A stretch of 8,828 nt of DNA from Comamonadaceae bacterium (lineage in GTDB: Bacteria; Pseudomonadota; Gammaproteobacteria; Burkholderiales; Burkholderiaceae_C): contig CANHLD010000068.1 of NCBI GenBank assembly GCA_947461325.1, positions 1 through 8,828 of the forward strand, in the 5' to 3' direction. A model generated the notes under the pieces. It was not told the origin of the DNA, did no database searches, and worked only from the letters and a program-made list of their open reading frames with translations. Of the stretch, positions 5,229 through 8,828 are shown piece by piece; within the stretch, counting starts at the first letter, position 1, and each line of letters opens with the position of its first letter. The position numbers and the translations under genes were made by a program.

Positions 5229-7043
5229 CACGCTGCTTCCTCTTCTGATTTGCCTTCCCAAGCGACCATTCAGCCACCCACTTCTGATTGGGTCACGCTC
5301 AAACGCCTTTTCCCGTACCTTTGGGAATACAAATGGAGGGTCATGGCGGCGCTCTCGTTCATGGTCGGCGCCAAATTGGCTAACGTCGGTGTGCCTTTGT
5401 TGCTCAAGGAATTGATAGATGCCATGACGCCCCAGCCAACCGGTGTGCAGGTGGTGCTGATCGTTCCCTTGGCTTTGCTGGTCGGCTACGGCTTGCTGCG
5501 CTTGTCTGTTTCTGGATTCACTGAATTGCGCGAACTGGTGTTCGCTGCGGCAACCCAAGGTGCAGCCCGCAAAATCGCGCTGCAAACATTTGAGCATTTG
5601 CACAATTTGAGCTTGCGTTTTCACCTGGAACGGCAAACCGGCGGCATGAGCCGTGATATTGAGCGCGGCGTCAGAGGCATTGAATCGTTGATTGCTTATT
5701 CCCTCTACAGCATCGTGCCGACCTTGATTGAAGTGGTGCTTGTGCTGAGTATTTTGGGCGTGAAGTTTGACAAGTGGTATGCCATCATCACTTTGACGGC
5801 TTTGGCGCTTTATATTTATTTCACTGTCACAGTGACCGAATGGCGCACCCAGTTTCGCAAACAAGTCAATGAATTTGATTCCAGCGCACATACGCGTGCG
5901 ATTGACTCGCTGCTGAACTATGAAACGGTGAAGTATTTCGGTAACGAAGCTTTTGAAGCTTCGCGTTATGACGAGAACCTGAACAAACTGCGGCGTGCCC
6001 GCATCAAAGCCCAAAATTCTTTGAGTGCGCTCAACATCGGGCAGCAACTCATCATTGCGGTCGCCTTGGTGGCCATGTTGTGGCGCGCAACCGAAGGTGT
6101 GGTGCAAGGGCGCATGAGTCTGGGCGACTTGGTGATGATCAATGCCTTCATGATTCAACTCTATATACCGTTGAATTTCTTGGGTGTGATTTACCGCGAG
6201 ATCAAACAAAGCCTGACCGACTTAGACCGCATGTTCATGCTGCTGGAAAAAAACCGGGAAGTGGCTGACAGCGAAGCAGCACAAATATTGACTTTGCAAA
6301 CGCCGCCTGAAGTGCGCTTTGAGAATGTGCATTTCGCTTACGAAGCGGATCGGCCGATTTTGCACGGCATCAGTTTGACCATACCTGCCGGCAAAACAGT
6401 GGCTGTGGTCGGCCCCTCCGGTTCCGGTAAATCCACGCTGGCGCGGTTGTTGTTTCGCTTTTACGACGCACAGCAAGGCACTATCCGCATTGACGGCCAT
6501 GAGTTGCGACAACTGACCCAAGACAGTGTGCGACGCGCCATTGGCATCGTGCCGCAAGACACTGTTTTGTTTAACGACACGGTCTACTACAACATCGCCT
6601 ATGGCAATACCAAGGCTACACGTGAGCAAGTCGAAGACGCCGCCAGATCAGCGCGTATCCACGATTTCATTGCATCCACACCGGCGGGCTATGACACCAT
6701 GGTGGGTGAGCGCGGATTGAAATTGTCAGGCGGCGAAAAACAAAGAGTGGCCATTGCGCGTACCCTGCTGAAAAACCCATCCATACTGATTTTTGATGAA
6801 GCCACTTCCGCGCTGGACAGCAGCAACGAGCGTGCGATTCAAGCCGAGCTGCGAGAAGCGGCCTTCAACAAAACCACCTTGGTGATCGCGCACCGCTTAT
6901 CCACCGTGGTGGATGCGCATGAAATTGTGGTGCTTGAGTTTGGGCACGTCATTGAGCGAGGCACCCATGCGCAATTGCTGGCGGCCAATGGCCGTTATGC
7001 GCAAATGTGGTCACTTCAACAGACTCAAGAAGAAACCACTTAG
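5220..7043 (+). CDS. ABC exporter half-transporter, Atm1 type (membrane and ATPase domains fused)
   Basis: This is a 607-residue inner-membrane exporter that should work as a homodimer. Six membrane segments are visible between about residues 43 and 325. The nucleotide-binding domain follows: Walker A GPSGSGKST at 398-406, Q-loop Gln446, signature LSGGE at 502-506, Walker B ILIFDE at 522-527, SALD at 530-533 and switch His558. The Atm1 subgroup is indicated by DSLLNYETVKYFGNE and by GDLVMINAFMIQLYIPLNF followed by YREIKQSLTDLDRMF. Tyr198, Arg209, Arg213, Asn272, Gln275 and Arg326 sit where, as I recall, the glutathione site of Novosphingobium Atm1 lies. The family exports glutathione-linked sulfur or metal species, and in bacteria the true substrate is often undefined. 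ATG 5220 was chosen; an in-frame TTG at 5211 would add three residues. Neither has a clear ribosome site. The TAG stop overlaps the stop of the convergent transglycosylase gene. Confidence 0.94.
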   Translation: MRQHAASSSDLPSQATIQPPTSDWVTLKRLFPYLWEYKWRVMAALSFMVGAKLANVGVPLLLKELIDAMTPQPTGVQVVLIVPLALLVGYGLLRLSVSGFTELRELVFAAATQGAARKIALQTFEHLHNLSLRFHLERQTGGMSRDIERGVRGIESLIAYSLYSIVPTLIEVVLVLSILGVKFDKWYAIITLTALALYIYFTVTVTEWRTQFRKQVNEFDSSAHTRAIDSLLNYETVKYFGNEAFEASRYDENLNKLRRARIKAQNSLSALNIGQQLIIAVALVAMLWRATEGVVQGRMSLGDLVMINAFMIQLYIPLNFLGVIYREIKQSLTDLDRMFMLLEKNREVADSEAAQILTLQTPPEVRFENVHFAYEADRPILHGISLTIPAGKTVAVVGPSGSGKSTLARLLFRFYDAQQGTIRIDGHELRQLTQDSVRRAIGIVPQDTVLFNDTVYYNIAYGNTKATREQVEDAARSARIHDFIASTPAGYDTMVGERGLKLSGGEKQRVAIARTLLKNPSILIFDEATSALDSSNERAIQAELREAAFNKTTLVIAHRLSTVVDAHEIVVLEFGHVIERGTHAQLLAANGRYAQMWSLQQTQEETT

Positions 7044-8828
7044 GGCAGATCGTTGTCTTCAGGCGCTTCGTTTTTGTCGCGTGGACCTACTTTGCCCAAG
7101 CGCGCCTTTAAAGATTGAGGCTCACCGCTGATGACCGCCGCATACATGGTGGTGTTGCTCATCACCTTTTTCACATAGTCGCGTGTTTCATTGAAGGGTA
7201 TGCATTCAGCCCAGATCGCTCCTTCAAGTTGTGGGCCGTTGCGCCATTTGCGCGGGCGACTCGGACCCGCGTTGTAGGCAGCCGCTGCCATGGGCATAGA
7301 GCCTTGGAAATTGTCCAGAATCAATTTCAAATAACCGGTACCGATAGCAATATTTGTTTCACGCTGATTCAGTTGATCGGCCTGGAAGTTTTTCATACCC
7401 AATTTTTTGGCTGTCCATTTGCCGGTACGCGGCATGACTTGCATCAAGCCGCTGGCGCCGACACTGGACTTGGCATTGATGATGAAGCGGCTCTCTTGCC
7501 TGATCAATCCATAAACAAAAGCAGCTTCCAAATTGATGTCTTTTGTGCGGGTCAAGACTTCGTCTCTGAACGGCATGGGGTAGCGGTGGTTCACATCGAA
7601 TTGCTGAATGCGCTCGCTGCTGCTGATGCAACGGTCCCAGATTTCAAGCTCACACGCCCATTGCGCCACAGCGCTTTTTTCCCGGTCGGTCATGCGGCCG
7701 CGTTTGCCTTGGGCATCAACCAAACCTGCTGTGTAATTCCATTCACGGGTACCTTCCGCGCGAATGCCCAAGCGGATGGCATGCAGCGCACGTTGTAAGC
7801 CGGGGTTGGCTTTGGCCGCTTCCATTTCAGCTGCCGTGGGTGCAGCCGGGCGTGGCGGTGCGCTGATTTTTTGACCAAGCTCTTCAAGCGCCAGTTGCTC
7901 GTAAAAGCCTTGCGTGCCTGCAATGCTTTGCAGCGCCATCAAGGCTTGCGGCATGGCCGTGGTGGAGGTGGGTTGTCTGGCGATCAGTGCCCGGGCACGC
8001 CAATAAACCCAAGCCGGATCTTTTTGTGCAGCCGGACTCATGGCATTGATGGCTGCCTCCACCATGGGCCAGCGCGATTTGCCTTCGGCTCTCAAAGCCG
8101 CGCGAACTTTCCAAGCAAGCAAATCATCGGTGAGGCCTTGGCCACTGCCCGACAACTCGAAATAGTCCACGGCTTTGTTGTCAAAGTCCATCGCTGATTG
8201 GCGACCAATCACCGCCCACACCCATTGCAATTGTTCAGTGTTGAGCAACTTGACGGCTTTGTTGTTATTGATTTGCTTGATGGCAGCCGCTTGGTCGGTA
8301 GCCGCAAGTTTGACCAAGGCCAAGGTCATCCACTCAGCGGACTCTTTACCCAGTGACGTGGCGCGCTGTTGCAAAAAACGTGTCGGGTTTGACATGAGTT
8401 CGTCCAGCTTGGCCATGCTTTGACCCGAGACCATGTGCAAGGCATCGCGTGCAGGAGGTTTGCGGTTGATCTCAACCATGGTGCGAGCTTTGCGCCAGGC
8501 ATCCAAAGCGTTCACGCGCTTAGCCAGCAGCAGTTGTTCGAACGCGTAGGTGCAGCCTTCATCGCTGTTTTTCATTGAAAGCCAAGTCTGTCGAATGAAT
8601 TCTTCTTGGGCTGCGGTGCCTTCAAATTTCTTATGGCTACTTGATAACCAACTGGCGTAACACTCCACTTCCTTGTCGTCGTGCATGCGGTAGAGCGCAA
8701 ATTCGCGCTCGAATTGTGTCCACTCCTGGCGTTGCGCCAACACGAGCATCCAGTCATAGCGCATCCGATCTTCCTGGTAAGTACCGGCGTATTTGCTTAA
8801 AAATTCTTTGACTTCGTTGTCACTGGCG
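7040..8828 (-). CDS. slt: Soluble lytic murein transglycosylase, Slt70 type (N-terminus outside window)
   Basis: This is a periplasmic enzyme that cleaves peptidoglycan between MurNAc and GlcNAc to give 1,6-anhydro ends. The frame stays open to the window edge beyond the first in-window ATG (8764-8762): another 21 codons (ending KYAGTYQEDR) continue it, so the true start and the signal peptide lie upstream. The visible part is 595 residues, against 645 for E. coli Slt, so roughly 50-60 residues are missing. The first 420 or so residues are alpha-helical and alanine-rich, consistent with the superhelical ring of Slt70. The catalytic SLT domain follows: FVYGLIRQESRF, with the catalytic Glu encoded at 7493-7495, then GASGLMQVMPRTGKW, the TNIAIGTGYL segment, and MAAAAYNAGPSRPRKWR. 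A charged tail rich in Asp, Glu and Lys closes the protein. The gene converges on the exporter gene with a four-base overlap. Confidence 0.95.
   Translation of the reverse strand, partial: ASDNEVKEFLSKYAGTYQEDRMRYDWMLVLAQRQEWTQFEREFALYRMHDDKEVECYASWLSSSHKKFEGTAAQEEFIRQTWLSMKNSDEGCTYAFEQLLLAKRVNALDAWRKARTMVEINRKPPARDALHMVSGQSMAKLDELMSNPTRFLQQRATSLGKESAEWMTLALVKLAATDQAAAIKQINNNKAVKLLNTEQLQWVWAVIGRQSAMDFDNKAVDYFELSGSGQGLTDDLLAWKVRAALRAEGKSRWPMVEAAINAMSPAAQKDPAWVYWRARALIARQPTSTTAMPQALMALQSIAGTQGFYEQLALEELGQKISAPPRPAAPTAAEMEAAKANPGLQRALHAIRLGIRAEGTREWNYTAGLVDAQGKRGRMTDREKSAVAQWACELEIWDRCISSSERIQQFDVNHRYPMPFRDEVLTRTKDINLEAAFVYGLIRQESRFIINAKSSVGASGLMQVMPRTGKWTAKKLGMKNFQADQLNQRETNIAIGTGYLKLILDNFQGSMPMAAAAYNAGPSRPRKWRNGPQLEGAIWAECIPFNETRDYVKKVMSNTTMYAAVISGEPQSLKARLGKVGPRDKNEAPEDNDLP

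Noticed and set aside
5133..6209. A 358-codon open frame on the minus strand, antisense to the exporter gene
   Set aside because: It lies wholly across yciA and the well-supported exporter, is rich in His, Gln and Arg with no recognisable motif, and is a typical antisense shadow of a conserved coding region.
7115..7798. A 227-codon open frame on the plus strand inside the transglycosylase gene
   Set aside because: It is antisense to the conserved SLT catalytic domain and shows no domain features of its own.
1..8828. Signs of a mobile element, defence island, toxin-antitoxin pair or secondary-metabolite cluster
   Set aside because: No transposase, integrase, nuclease, terminal repeat, repeat array or synthase motif was seen, and composition is even across the window. 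The genes are metabolic or housekeeping types.

Overview
The window looks like an ordinary chromosomal segment of a betaproteobacterium, most likely order Burkholderiales. The basis is protein resemblance recalled from memory (a TetR / acyl-CoA dehydrogenase / DUF2147 / crotonase run, a YciA thioesterase, an Atm1-type exporter and a Slt70-type transglycosylase) together with an even G+C content of roughly one half. I see no tRNA, rRNA, CRISPR array, insertion sequence, phage gene or compositional island, and no gene-free stretch longer than about 100 bases.

Layout. Bases 1-3411 (+) are a tight run of four genes: the 3' end of a TetR-family regulator, a 598-residue acyl-CoA dehydrogenase one base downstream, a small exported DUF2147 protein, and a crotonase-fold enzyme. 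The crotonase is probably a delta3,delta2-enoyl-CoA isomerase rather than a hydratase. Bases 3412-4775 hold a divergent pair: a small NTF2-like protein (-) and a LysR-family regulator (+), separated by 98 bases that contain a concentric inverted repeat. Bases 4757-7043 hold a second divergent pair: a YciA-type acyl-CoA thioesterase (-) and an Atm1-type ABC exporter (+), separated by only about 34 bases that carry another inverted repeat. Bases 7040-8828 (-) are a soluble lytic murein transglycosylase whose N-terminus lies outside the window.

How the genes relate. The first four genes form a fatty-acyl-CoA catabolic unit, probably controlled by the TetR protein. The dehydrogenase makes the 2-enoyl-CoA, and the isomerase would move double bonds into that position for unsaturated substrates. 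The hydroxyacyl-CoA dehydrogenase and thiolase needed to complete the cycle are not here. The thioesterase shares the acyl-CoA theme but is a separate transcription unit. The exporter (glutathione-linked sulfur/metal homeostasis) and the transglycosylase (cell-wall turnover) are housekeeping functions. All three convergent junctions abut or overlap (0, 19 and 4 bases), so no room remains for dedicated terminators.

I do not see a previously undescribed multi-gene system. The points most worth a second look are the isomerase-type active site, the two dyads in the divergent promoter regions, and the exported CxxC-containing DUF2147 protein inside a beta-oxidation operon.
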